NCBI GenBank assembly: GCA_017521345.1
Contig: JAFXCU010000122.1
Coordinates: 1-14,469 of the forward strand
DNA length: 14,469 nt
Source: Ruminiclostridium sp.
Lineage (GTDB): Bacteria > Bacillota_A > Clostridia > Oscillospirales > Oscillospiraceae
Reading direction: 5' to 3'
Shown here: positions 6,983-13,872 of the stretch, one piece after another
Layout of the letters: each line of letters begins with the position of its first letter
How positions within the stretch are numbered: the stretch's first letter is position 1
Notes under the pieces: model-generated
The model's database searches: none
What the model was told of the DNA's origin: nothing
Seen by the model: only the letters and a program-made list of their open reading frames with translations
Made by a program: the position numbers and the translations under genes

Positions 6983-7053
6983 TGTAGGGAATGGTCTTGA
7001 CCATTCCGCTCGTCCACGCACCTACGCCGGAACGGTCAAGACCGTTCCCTACA
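6983..7053. repeat. Paired palindromic inverted repeat (MITE- or REP-like)
   Basis: Two 25-base arms, 6983-7007 and 7029-7053, are inverted copies with only two differences. Both differences keep G-U pairing in one RNA strand. The outer ends read TGTAGGGA and TCCCTACA. Each arm is also a palindrome by itself (for example GGAACGGTCAAGACCGTTCC). The spacer is 21 bases. The unit lies between the divergent spoIIIA and hydrolase promoters. It looks like an intergenic repeat family member, but no second copy is in the window. Confidence 0.7.
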
Positions 7054-7104
7054 TAAAGCATTGACGGCAAGTGCAAACACAGAGGGTATGCAGACGAACA
7101 AAAA

Positions 7105-7136
7105 GCCTTGCGAAATCAATCGCAAGGCCCTATAAT
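7105..7136 (+). promoter_or_regulatory. Promoter of the MBL-fold hydrolase, overlapped by an inverted repeat
   Basis: TTGCGA (7108-7113) and TATAAT (7131-7136) are separated by 17 bases. The repeat GCCTTGCGA / TCGCAAGGC (7105-7113, 7120-7128) covers the -35 box and most of the spacer, where a repressor would bind. Read on the minus strand, the same hairpin is followed by TTTTTG and could instead terminate antisense transcription. Confidence 0.55.
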
Positions 7137-7172
7137 GACAGGTAATAACGAACAGAAAGGACGTGACCCGCC

Positions 7173-7991
7173 ATGCGCGCTGTCATCCTCATTGATAACC
7201 TCTCCAACACCCCCGACCTGACCCCCGAATGGGGCCTGGCCATCTATATCGAGTTCGAAGGGCGCAAGTACCTGCTGGACACCGGTGCCAGCGAGATCTT
7301 TGCCCAGAACGCCGAGGCCCTGGGCATTGACCTGTCCCAGGTGGACTTCGGCATCCTCTCCCACGCCCACCACGACCACTCCGACGGCATGGATACCTTC
7401 TTCGAGAAGAACACCAAGGCCGATTTCTGGCTCCGCCATCCCACCAAGGAGAACTGCTACGGCTCCAAGGAAATGGAGACCATTGACTACATCGGCATCA
7501 AGAAGGGCATCCTGGAGACCTTCAAGGACCGCATTCAGTATGCCGAGGGCAAGGTGGAACTGGCCCCCAACGTCTACCTGCTGGGCCACACCACCCGGGG
7601 CCTGGAATATTACGGTCAGCTCTACCGGATGTTCCTGAAGATCGGCGACCAGTACGGCTACGACGATTTCCGCCACGAGCAGAGCCTCATCTTCGACACC
7701 GACAAGGGCCTGGTGGTCTTCAACAGCTGCTGCCACGCCGGGGCTGACACCATCCTCATGGAGGCCATGGAGGCTTTCCCCGGAAAGAAGGTCCACGCCA
7801 TCATCGGCGGCTTCCACCTCTTTGAGTCTCCCGCCCATGCGGTTCGGGAGTTTGGCCAGCGGCTCCAGGACACCGGCGTAGAGCGGGTGGTCACCGGCCA
7901 CTGCACCGGCCAGGATGCCTATGACATCTTGAAAGACATGCTGGGAGACAAGGCCCAGCAGATGGAATGCGGTCTGGTGCTGGAGTTCTAA
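7173..7991 (+). CDS. MBL-fold metallo-hydrolase
   Basis: This 272-residue protein has the metallo-beta-lactamase fold. The metal-binding signature HxHxDH is seen as SHAHHDH (His64, His66, Asp68, His69). Further expected ligands lie in SCCHAGADT (His188), GGFHLF (His215) and TGHCTG (His243), and the early strand carries LLDTGAS (34-40). This arrangement, with CCHAG and GGFHL, resembles the group often annotated as 7,8-dihydropterin-6-yl-methyl-4-(beta-D-ribofuranosyl)aminobenzene-phosphate synthase-like proteins. That name is weakly supported and the substrate is unknown. There is no signal peptide, so it is probably cytoplasmic. It is a single gene with its own promoter, an AAAGGA ribosome site, and a terminator 12 bases after the stop. 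Confidence 0.88.
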   Translation: MRAVILIDNLSNTPDLTPEWGLAIYIEFEGRKYLLDTGASEIFAQNAEALGIDLSQVDFGILSHAHHDHSDGMDTFFEKNTKADFWLRHPTKENCYGSKEMETIDYIGIKKGILETFKDRIQYAEGKVELAPNVYLLGHTTRGLEYYGQLYRMFLKIGDQYGYDDFRHEQSLIFDTDKGLVVFNSCCHAGADTILMEAMEAFPGKKVHAIIGGFHLFESPAHAVREFGQRLQDTGVERVVTGHCTGQDAYDILKDMLGDKAQQMECGLVLEF

Positions 7992-8002
7992 AACAAGATG
8001 CA

Positions 8003-8037
8003 AAAAATCCCCAAGCCTTCACGGCTTGGGGATTTTT
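8003..8037. terminator. Bidirectional terminator between the hydrolase and the oxidoreductase operon
   Basis: A 15-base perfect stem (AAAAATCCCCAAGCC with its complement) around a five-base loop is flanked by A-run and T-run. It therefore works in both directions. It ends the plus-strand hydrolase and, from the other side, the minus-strand oxidoreductase operon whose last stop is at 8055. Confidence 0.9.
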
Positions 8038-8054
8038 ATTGTGTTCCAATGGAC

Positions 8055-8999
8055 TTAGCCCAGGCACTTGGCCAGGAGCTTTTCCCAGTTTTCATCCACG
8101 GACTTCTGAGCGGCTTCGATCATCCACTCGTTGCCGGGCTTGAACATGTGGCGGAAGCGGCCCTGCATCCGCAGGTACTCCTCCACGGGGAGCTTCTTCT
8201 TGGGCTCGTAGCTCAGACGCCACACGCCGTTTTCCACCTCAAAGAGGGGCCAGACGCAGGTCTCCACCGCCAGGCGGCAGATCTCAGGCAGCTTCTCTGC
8301 GGGATACTCCCAGCCACGGGGACAGGGAGCCATCACGTTCAGGAAGGTGGCGCCGGGGGTGTAGATGGCCTTCCGGGCCTTGGTGTACAGGTCACGGAAG
8401 TTGCCGATGAAGGTGGTCTGGGCCACATAGGGCACATTGTGGGCGGCAATGATGTCGGTGAGGTTCTTCTTGTTCTGGCTCTTACCGGGGACCACACTGC
8501 CTGCAGGGGAGGTGGTAGCGTTGGCAAAGCGAGGAGTGGAGGAGGAGCGCTGGATGCCGGTGTTCATGTAGGCCTCGTTGTCGTAGCAAACGTAGGTCAG
8601 GTCGTGACCGCGCTCCATGGCACCGGACAGGGACTGGAAGCCGATGTCGTAGGTGCCGCCATCGCCGCCGAAGGTGATGAACTTCACGGTGTCCTTCACC
8701 TTACCCTTGCGCTTGAGGGCATTGTAGGCAGCTTCGACACCGGACAGGCTGGCACCGGCGCTCTCAAAGGCGGTGTGGATGTAGCTGTCCTCGTAGGCGG
8801 TATAGGGATAGAGGAAGGAGCTGACTTCCAGGCAGCCGGTGGCGTTGCCGATGACGGCACGATCCTCCTCGTTCAGGGCACGGAGGACGCCACGGACGGC
8901 AATGCCTGCGCCGCAGCCGGCGCACAGACGGTGGCCGGGAGCAAAGCGCTCCTTCTTTTCCAGGGTTTTCTTAAAATGATAGGTTCTTTCCATTTCCAT
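8055..8999 (-). CDS. 2-oxoacid:ferredoxin oxidoreductase, beta (TPP) subunit
   Basis: This 314-residue subunit binds thiamine pyrophosphate and the cluster nearest to it. The TPP-binding stretch is GGDGGTYDIG (111-120), with the paired Asn at 141. Four cysteines suit a [4Fe-4S] cluster: Cys26 and Cys29 in LCAGCG, Cys56 in TGCLEV, and Cys226 in APCPRGW. With the alpha subunit it decarboxylates a 2-oxoacid to acyl-CoA and CO2 while reducing ferredoxin, or runs in reverse. It is the last gene of the four-gene operon, after a GGGGGT ribosome site. The sequence resembles PorB/VorB of the four-subunit type. Pyruvate versus branched-chain substrate is not decided by what I can see here. Confidence 0.92.
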   Translation of the reverse strand: MEMERTYHFKKTLEKKERFAPGHRLCAGCGAGIAVRGVLRALNEEDRAVIGNATGCLEVSSFLYPYTAYEDSYIHTAFESAGASLSGVEAAYNALKRKGKVKDTVKFITFGGDGGTYDIGFQSLSGAMERGHDLTYVCYDNEAYMNTGIQRSSSTPRFANATTSPAGSVVPGKSQNKKNLTDIIAAHNVPYVAQTTFIGNFRDLYTKARKAIYTPGATFLNVMAPCPRGWEYPAEKLPEICRLAVETCVWPLFEVENGVWRLSYEPKKKLPVEEYLRMQGRFRHMFKPGNEWMIEAAQKSVDENWEKLLAKCLG

Positions 9000-9005
9000 G
9001 TCGGC

Positions 9006-10187
9006 TTACCCCCTTTGTCCCAGATGGGTGTAGACGGGACCCAGGTCCCCACCCTCGGCGATATCCAGCAGACGGCCATAGACCCCCTGGAAGTGGGCGG
9101 GGGTGATGTCACGGCCGCCCAGGCCGTACACATAGCCCACGGCCTTGGGGCGGGTTTCCAGATCGTACAGGGCGGAGCGGACCTCGGCAAAGAGGGGGCC
9201 GCCCTGGGCAGAGAAGCTCTCGGCCTTGTCCATGATGGCCACGGCCTTCACATTCTTCAGAGCTTCTGCAATTTCTTCGGCGGGGAAGGGACGGAAGACC
9301 CGGATCTTGATGAGACCGGCCTTGACCCCCTGCTCCCGGAGTTCGTCCACGGCGGCCTTGGCGGTGCCGGCGGAAGAGCCGATGAGGACCAGAGCAACCT
9401 CTGCATCCTCCATCTGATATTCCTCAAAGAGGCCGTACTTGCGGCCGGTGACCTTTTCAAACTCGGCAGCCACCTCCAGGATGCGCTTCTTGGCACCCTT
9501 CATGGCCTCGGCCTGCTGCATCTTATGCTCCATGTAGTGGCAGCCCAGGTCATAGGGGCCGATGGCCAGAGGATTCTCCTTCTTGAGGAGGTAGTTTTCG
9601 GGGTTGTATTCCCCTACGAAGGCCTTGACGGACTCGGTGTCCAGCAAGGTGATGTTCTCCAGGGCGTGGCTGGTGATGAAGCCGTCCTGGCAGATCATCA
9701 CGGGCAGGCGGACGTCGGGGTGCTCGCCGATGGGCATGGCCTGGAGGAAGTTGTCATAGGCCTCCTGGTTGTTCTCGGCATAGATCTGGATCCAGCCGGC
9801 GTCCCGGATGCCCATGGAGTCGGAGTGGTCGTTGTTGATGTTGATGGGGCCGGTGAGGGCACGGTTCACGCAGGCCAGAGTGATGGGCAGGCGGCTGGAG
9901 GCAGCCACGTACATCATCTCATACATGAGGGCCAGACCGGCGGAAGAGGTGGCGGTGACAGCACGGGCACCGGCGGCTTCCGCGCCAATGCAGGCGGACA
10001 TGGAGCTGTGCTCGGATTCCACCGGCACATACTCGGTGTTCACCTCACCGTTGGCCACGTACTGGGCAAAGTACTGGGGGATCTCGGTGGAGGGGGTGAT
10101 GGGGAAGGCCGCCATCACGTCCGGGTCGATCTGCTTCATGGCAAAGGCGATGGCCTCGTTGCCGGAGAGACGGTCATTGTAGTTCAT
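9006..10187 (-). CDS. 2-oxoacid:ferredoxin oxidoreductase, alpha subunit
   Basis: This 393-residue subunit contains the pyrimidine-binding part of the TPP site and the transketolase C-terminal-like domain. The start (MNYNDRLSGNEAIAFAM) at 10187 overlaps the delta stop in an ATGA junction. The frame stays open upstream to 10349 only as a shadow of delta. Family features are AAFPITPSTEIPQYF (about 26-40), YVPVESEHSS, the GWIQIYAENNQEAYDN region and, later, VALVLIGSSAGTAKAAVDELREQG followed by IRVFRPFPAEEI. It acts with the beta subunit in the cytoplasm as part of an (alpha-beta-gamma-delta)2 enzyme. Four-subunit enzymes of this kind include pyruvate (Por) and 2-oxoisovalerate (Vor) forms. Confidence 0.93.
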   Translation of the reverse strand: MNYNDRLSGNEAIAFAMKQIDPDVMAAFPITPSTEIPQYFAQYVANGEVNTEYVPVESEHSSMSACIGAEAAGARAVTATSSAGLALMYEMMYVAASSRLPITLACVNRALTGPININNDHSDSMGIRDAGWIQIYAENNQEAYDNFLQAMPIGEHPDVRLPVMICQDGFITSHALENITLLDTESVKAFVGEYNPENYLLKKENPLAIGPYDLGCHYMEHKMQQAEAMKGAKKRILEVAAEFEKVTGRKYGLFEEYQMEDAEVALVLIGSSAGTAKAAVDELREQGVKAGLIKIRVFRPFPAEEIAEALKNVKAVAIMDKAESFSAQGGPLFAEVRSALYDLETRPKAVGYVYGLGGRDITPAHFQGVYGRLLDIAEGGDLGPVYTHLGQRG

Positions 10188-10492
10188 ACCTCGCCACCTT
10201 CTTTCATGGTGATGGCCCCGAAGGAGCAGACCTCGGCGCAGATGCCGCAGCCCTTGCAGTGGTAGTAGTCGATGCCCACCAGGCGGCCGTAGAGGACAGG
10301 CAGGGAGCTGTCCGGGCAGTAGGGCACGCACATGAGGCAGTGGCGGCACTTGGCCACGTCCAGCACGGGGGTGTTGGTCCGCCAGGCGCCGGTGTTCACC
10401 AGCTTGGAGGTGGCGGGCTCATAGATCTCGCCGCCCAGGGTCATCTCCTGCCAGGTGCTGGTCTCGTTGATATCTTTTGCCGAAAGTTTCAT
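10184..10492 (-). CDS. 2-oxoacid:ferredoxin oxidoreductase, delta (2x[4Fe-4S]) subunit
   Basis: This 102-residue ferredoxin-like subunit carries electrons from the TPP site to free ferredoxin. Two full cluster motifs are present: CRHCLMCVPYCP (Cys49, 52, 55, 59) and CKGCGICAEVCS (Cys79, 82, 85, 89). The approximately 48 residues before the first motif are the usual extension of Por/Vor delta subunits (GAWRTNTPV). Its ATG overlaps the gamma stop and its stop overlaps the alpha start, both as four-base ATGA junctions, so the genes are tightly coupled. Confidence 0.94.
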   Translation of the reverse strand: MKLSAKDINETSTWQEMTLGGEIYEPATSKLVNTGAWRTNTPVLDVAKCRHCLMCVPYCPDSSLPVLYGRLVGIDYYHCKGCGICAEVCSFGAITMKEGGEV

Positions 10493-11073
10493 TCTGCCTG
10501 TACCTCCTGCCAGGATCTCCGCAGGGCGGCCATGTTGCCGGCCACCACCTGGGGCTTGGTGGCAAACTTGTGGGAGAAGCTCTCCTCCATGTCGCCCATG
10601 AACTGCTCCTCCTCCAGAACACCGCTGACCTTCACGGCAGCGCTGAGCATGGGGGAGTTGGGGAAGTTTTTGCCCAGGGTCTCCTCGGAGATCTTCCGGG
10701 CGTCAATGGTGCACACACGGCCCTTCCAGCCCCGGAGCTTCCGACGGATCTCTGCGGGGGCCTTGGGGGTGTTGATGATGACAGCCCCCTCAGGCTGGAG
10801 ACCCCGGGTCACGTCCACGGACTCCAGCAGGGTCTCGTCCACCACCACCACGTAGTCGGGCTCTTCAATGTTGCAGTGAACGCTGCAGCGGGTGTCGCTG
10901 ATGCGGTTATAGGCCGTGATGGGCGCACCCATGCGCTCCGGGCCGTACTCGGGGAAGCCCTGGACGAACTTCCCAGCGGCGAAAGCGGCGTCGGCCAGCA
11001 GCAGGCAGGCCGTCTTGGCCCCCTGTCCGCCCCGGCCATGCCAGCGGAATTCTACCAGTCCTTGTTTCTTCAT
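10489..11073 (-). CDS. 2-oxoacid:ferredoxin oxidoreductase, gamma subunit
   Basis: This 194-residue subunit belongs to the catalytic-domain gamma family. The opening FRWHGRGGQGAKTAC (9-23) carries the GRGGQG motif, and FPEYGPERMGAPITAYNRISD follows, both highly characteristic. The gamma domain is known to help bind coenzyme A. The start at 11073 (MKKQGLVEF) was chosen because a TTGGAGG site lies just before it. The frame also extends upstream to 11214, but that part lies in the T-box leader and would read through its terminator. It is the first gene of the operon and is directly controlled by the T-box. Confidence 0.93.
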   Translation of the reverse strand: MKKQGLVEFRWHGRGGQGAKTACLLLADAAFAAGKFVQGFPEYGPERMGAPITAYNRISDTRCSVHCNIEEPDYVVVVDETLLESVDVTRGLQPEGAVIINTPKAPAEIRRKLRGWKGRVCTIDARKISEETLGKNFPNSPMLSAAVKVSGVLEEEQFMGDMEESFSHKFATKPQVVAGNMAALRRSWQEVQAE

Positions 11074-11105
11074 GTTTCGTATCCTCCAACGTTGCAGAGT
11101 TGAAA

Positions 11106-11141
11106 TAAAAAGACTTCGTCCCCGTAAAAGGACGAAGTCTT
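11106..11141 (-). terminator. T-box-controlled terminator
   Basis: A 12-base perfect stem (AAGACTTCGTCC and its complement, arms 11130-11141 and 11110-11121) is followed in the minus direction by TTTTTAT. It sits between the T-box sequence and the gamma gene. It forms when charged tRNA is bound and is replaced by the antiterminator when the tRNA is uncharged. Confidence 0.9.
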
Positions 11142-11364
11142 GAAAAATCTTCGCTATACCACCTGTTACCTGCGTACCAACATACGCGCTCCCTGTAACG
11201 GTGGAAACCGGCAAAACCTACTGTGCATCACGCAGTTCGGCTTGCAGCTCAGGAGGGATATTCGGACTTCTGCACTACTACCACCGGGCTTGCACCATCC
11301 CCGGCTCGCTGAGGGGTTCCGCAGATCTTACTGTCTCCATCATCGCCTTTGATTCGTTCTTTGA
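11106..11364 (-). ncRNA. T-box leader of the oxidoreductase operon, probably isoleucine-specific
   Basis: Read on the minus strand, this has all T-box landmarks. Stem I is closed by GGAG/CTCC and TCTGC (11324-11328)/GCAGA (11272-11276), with AGTA at 11332-11335. The apical GGTGCAAGC lies at 11291-11299. The specifier loop, in GAATATCC, places ATC (Ile) at 11260-11262. CTCCTGAGC follows. The T-box itself is CAGGTGGTATAGCG (11152-11165), whose TGGT pairs with ACCA, i.e. a tRNA with discriminator A, as tRNA-Ile has. A terminator follows. The specifier call is the weakest part: the usual purine after the codon is C here. TAT (Tyr, also A73) is the alternative. Confidence 0.88.
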
Positions 11365-11370
11365 TATTGT

Positions 11371-11399
11371 ATTATACCCACGGGCCGAAAGCTTGTCAA
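11371..11399 (-). promoter_or_regulatory. Consensus sigma-A promoter of the T-box/oxidoreductase operon
   Basis: Both boxes are perfect: TTGACA (11394-11399), 17 bases, TATAAT (11371-11376), on the minus strand. This gives a transcript start near 11364, just before Stem I. Such a strong promoter is usual when control lies in the leader. Confidence 0.92.
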
Positions 11400-11441
11400 C
11401 CGACAAACCTTCCGTTTTCACCCCAGTAAGCAGGTGTTTTT

Positions 11442-12347
11442 TTAGTCTTCTTCACCGCCAGCCTGACCGGAGAAGATCCAGGGGGCGGGCTGGACCTCGA
11501 TCTCATCCCGACGGCCCACCTTGGAGACCTCCAGCTGCATGATCTCGGTGGGGCGGATGCCGTTGTCCCACAGCATGCCGGGGATGCGGCTCATGTAGTT
11601 GAACTCCAGGGTATAGATGACCACACGGATCTTGGGATTCACCGCCACCAGGGTCTGGAGCTCCATGTCCAGCTTGGGGGATGCCACCAGGAAGGCCACA
11701 TCGGGGACGGGCCACTTGCTGGACCAGCCCTCCATATCGGAGACGATGTTCACGTTCCGCAGGCCGAAGCGCAGGACGTTCTCCTCCATGGTCTGGAAGT
11801 CCCCGTCCTTGTACTCCACGGCGATGACCTTGCCCCGGCGGGCGGCGATGGCGGACTCCACGGCGATGCTCTCGCCGGAGACCACGCAGATGTTGTCTCC
11901 CTCGTCCAGGTCCAGCTTGTTCATGATGACCGCACGGATCTCGGGGGCCACATAGCGGATGGAGCCGGGAGAGAACAGGCTGTTGTCGATGCCGGTGCGG
12001 TAGGTGGTCCGGGCAACGGGGTTTACGATGAGCATGGCGGCAGAGACGTTGACGCCGCGGTCGATCATCTCGGACAGGATGTTGTGCTTCATCTTGCCCT
12101 CAGGCTCAGAGCCCTCATTGTACCAGACCTCGCAGTCGCCCAGGCCGTTGTCCCACATATTATAAAAAACTTCGGGGTGGTTGCCGTCGGTAAAGACCAG
12201 CACAGACTTGTTGGTCTGGACGGTGGCCATCAGGTTCTTGTTGTCCCCGGTGATGTCCAGGATGCGGGTGGAGGCCAGGTCGATGTCGGTGTTATCGGAA
12301 AAGTACTTCAGCCAGGCCAAAATACTCTCATTATTAAAAATGCTCAT
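11442..12347 (-). CDS. Orphan CbiE/CbiT-like (CobL-like) protein with degraded SAM loop
   Basis: This 301-residue protein looks like a cut-down fusion of the two precorrin-6Y/7 methyltransferase domains of CobL. Residues about 48-110 (VLVFTDGNHPEV, GLGDCEVWYNEGSEPEGK) recall the second half of CbiE; the first half, with its GxGxG SAM site, is missing. Residues about 118-205 follow CbiT: APEIRAVIMNKLDLDEGDNICVV, then GKVIAVEYKDGD and EENVLRFGLRNVNIV. The CbiT SAM loop (DIGAGTG in the family) reads VVSGESI here (155-161), so methyltransferase activity is doubtful. No cobalamin genes are nearby. It is expressed from its own promoter, divergent from cysK, and lies just upstream of the T-box operon. 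Its function is unknown. Confidence 0.7.
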   Translation of the reverse strand: MSIFNNESILAWLKYFSDNTDIDLASTRILDITGDNKNLMATVQTNKSVLVFTDGNHPEVFYNMWDNGLGDCEVWYNEGSEPEGKMKHNILSEMIDRGVNVSAAMLIVNPVARTTYRTGIDNSLFSPGSIRYVAPEIRAVIMNKLDLDEGDNICVVSGESIAVESAIAARRGKVIAVEYKDGDFQTMEENVLRFGLRNVNIVSDMEGWSSKWPVPDVAFLVASPKLDMELQTLVAVNPKIRVVIYTLEFNYMSRIPGMLWDNGIRPTEIMQLEVSKVGRRDEIEVQPAPWIFSGQAGGEED

Positions 12348-12422
12348 TGGTAGATCGCTCCTTTCTTCCCCATGACAGTGTCAGGAGAAAGCGGCCGGCA
12401 GGTGCCAGCCTGAATAAATTTC

Positions 12423-12451
12423 ATTGTAAATCCCTCTCTCGTTCCTGTCAA
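12423..12451 (-). promoter_or_regulatory. Sigma-A promoter of the CobL-like gene
   Basis: On the minus strand TTGACA (12446-12451), 17 bases, TACAAT (12423-12428). It leaves a leader of about 70 bases that contains the perfect palindrome TGACAGTGTCA (12373-12383). The gene start at 12347 follows an AAAGGAG site. Confidence 0.8.
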
Positions 12452-12499
12452 GGACTTCCTGTATTTGAAATTTTTCTGCCAAATTCACAAATTTTACCC

Positions 12500-12528
12500 T
12501 TGACAAACGGGATTTATAGACGTATAAT
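12500..12528 (+). promoter_or_regulatory. Consensus sigma-A promoter of cysK
   Basis: Perfect TTGACA (12500-12505), 17-base spacer and perfect TATAAT (12523-12528). The leader is only about 60 bases, with no T-box or known riboswitch visible. It is divergent from the CobL-like promoter, with the two -35 boxes 48 bases apart. Confidence 0.92.
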
Positions 12529-12595
12529 GCAGTGACTCATGCAGGAACTCTTTCGTTTCTGTAGGTTATTTTCAGAGTTTTCGGAGGTTTTTCCC

Positions 12596-13528
12596 ATGAG
12601 CAAGATCTACACTTCCGTTGAACAGCTGATCGGTCATACTCCCCTGCTGGAGCTGACCCACATTGAGTCCTCTCAGCAGCTGGGCGCCAAGGTCCTGGCC
12701 AAGCTGGAGTTTCTCAACCCCGCCGGTTCCGCCAAGGACCGTGTGGCCAAAGCTATGATCGACGATGCAGAGGCCCGTGGCATCCTGAAGGAAGGCTCCG
12801 TGATCATCGAGCCCACCTCCGGCAACACCGGCATCGGTCTGGCTGTCATGGCCGCCGCCCGTGGCTACCGGGCCATCATCGTGATGCCCGACACCATGAG
12901 CATGGAGCGCCGTCTCCTGATGACCGCCTACGGGGCAGAGCTCGTCCTCACCCCTGGCGCCCAGGGCATGACCGGCGCCATCGCAAAAGCAGAAGAGCTG
13001 GCTCGGGAGATCCCCAACAGCTTCATCCCCGACCAGTTTGCAAATCCCGCCAACGCAGAGGCCCACCGCCTGACCACCGGTCCCGAGATCTGGACCGACA
13101 CCGAAGGCAAGGTGGATATCTTCGTGGCAGGCGTCGGCACCGGCGGCACCATCACCGGCACCGGCGAATATCTGAAAGCCCAGAACCCCAACGTCCAGGT
13201 GGTTGCTGTGGAGCCCGCTTCCTCCCCCCTGCTGAGCCAGGGCAAGGCCGGCCCCCACGGACTCCAGGGCATCGGCGCAAACTTTGTGCCCGCCGTCCTG
13301 AACACCGGCGTCTATGACGAGATCATTCCCGTCACCGAGCAGGACGCTTACGAGACCGGCCGCCTCATCGGCCGCACCGAAGGCGTACTGGTGGGCATCT
13401 CCTCCGGCGCAGCCCTGTGGGCAGCCATCCAGGTGGCTAAGCGTCCGGAAAACCAGGGCAAGACCATCGTGGTCCTTCTGCCCGACACCGGCGACCGTTA
13501 CCTCTCCACCCCCATGTTCAGCGAGTAA
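12596..13528 (+). CDS. cysK: Cysteine synthase (O-acetylserine sulfhydrylase)
   Basis: This 310-residue PLP enzyme makes cysteine from O-acetylserine and sulfide in the cytoplasm. The PLP lysine is Lys47 in NPAGSAKDR. TSGNTG (74-79) binds the substrate carboxylate, GTGGTITG (181-188) holds the PLP phosphate, and SSGAA (269-273) and PDTGDRYLST (296-305) complete the fold-type II signature. The length is normal for CysK. The frame extends upstream to 12539, but the ATG at 12596 follows a CGGAGG site and starts the conserved SKIYTSVEQLIGHTPL. It is a single gene between a strong promoter and a strong terminator. Substitution by a paralogue such as CysM cannot be excluded, but the motifs fit CysK better. 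Confidence 0.95.
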   Translation: MSKIYTSVEQLIGHTPLLELTHIESSQQLGAKVLAKLEFLNPAGSAKDRVAKAMIDDAEARGILKEGSVIIEPTSGNTGIGLAVMAAARGYRAIIVMPDTMSMERRLLMTAYGAELVLTPGAQGMTGAIAKAEELAREIPNSFIPDQFANPANAEAHRLTTGPEIWTDTEGKVDIFVAGVGTGGTITGTGEYLKAQNPNVQVVAVEPASSPLLSQGKAGPHGLQGIGANFVPAVLNTGVYDEIIPVTEQDAYETGRLIGRTEGVLVGISSGAALWAAIQVAKRPENQGKTIVVLLPDTGDRYLSTPMFSE

Positions 13529-13574
13529 CGCCGTCCCCCTAACTTCGAATTAGTATAGTTTTTCTTTTCTTTTC

Positions 13575-13615
13575 AAAAGGACCGCCTTTCGAGCAATCGA
13601 AAAGGCGGTCCTTTT
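13575..13615. terminator. Terminator between cysK and the ferredoxin gene
   Basis: An 18-base stem (AAAAGGACCGCCTTTCGA with its complement, one bulged A) and a GCAA loop is followed on the plus strand by TTTTGTTG. It ends cysK. It also lies 12 bases beyond the minus-strand ferredoxin stop and probably serves both converging genes. Confidence 0.9.
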
Positions 13616-13626
13616 GTTGTGCCGTT

Positions 13627-13812
13627 TTATTCCGTGATGATGACGCTGACGGGGCAGTCCTCGGCGGCCTGCCGGGCCTCCCCTTCCTTTCCGGCAGGGA
13701 CCTGGGCAGAGACGGGCTGGGCGATGCCCTCGTCGTTCATGGCGAAGAGGTCGGGGAACTCCTCGGTGCACAGGCCGCAGCTGATGCAGCCCTCAATGAC
13801 GGTTACTTTCAT
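13627..13812 (-). CDS. Small [4Fe-4S] ferredoxin
   Basis: This 61-residue single-cluster ferredoxin has CISCGLC (Cys9, 12, 15) and a distant fourth ligand in DCPVSVI (Cys53). The position after the first motif where many relatives have CP is EEFPDLF here, so only one cluster is expected. It follows MKVTVIEG, the usual first strand, and is rich in acidic residues. The start at 13812 is preceded by CCAGGAGG. Such proteins carry electrons at low potential in anaerobes and could serve the oxidoreductase encoded upstream, though nothing in the sequence proves that pairing. Confidence 0.92.
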   Translation of the reverse strand: MKVTVIEGCISCGLCTEEFPDLFAMNDEGIAQPVSAQVPAGKEGEARQAAEDCPVSVIITE

Positions 13813-13872
13813 GGGATATCCTCCTGGTTTCAGATTCCCCCTTAGTGTGCCGGGATGGAGAAAAAAATATCC

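Noticed and set aside
7116..8003. A 295-codon minus-strand frame
   Set aside because: It is antisense to the MBL-fold gene, with no ribosome site and shadow-like composition.
7998..10265. A 755-codon open frame on the plus strand
   Set aside because: It lies antisense to the beta and alpha subunits, which have clear motifs and ribosome sites. Its product is repetitive Gly/Val/His-rich text typical of reverse-frame reading of high-GC genes.
11074..11214. N-terminal extension of the gamma subunit
   Set aside because: It would be translated from within the T-box and its terminator. The ATG at 11073 has the ribosome site and starts the conserved part.
12529..12595. Possible T-box or SAM riboswitch before cysK
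   Set aside because: The leader is only about 60 bases and shows none of the conserved elements.
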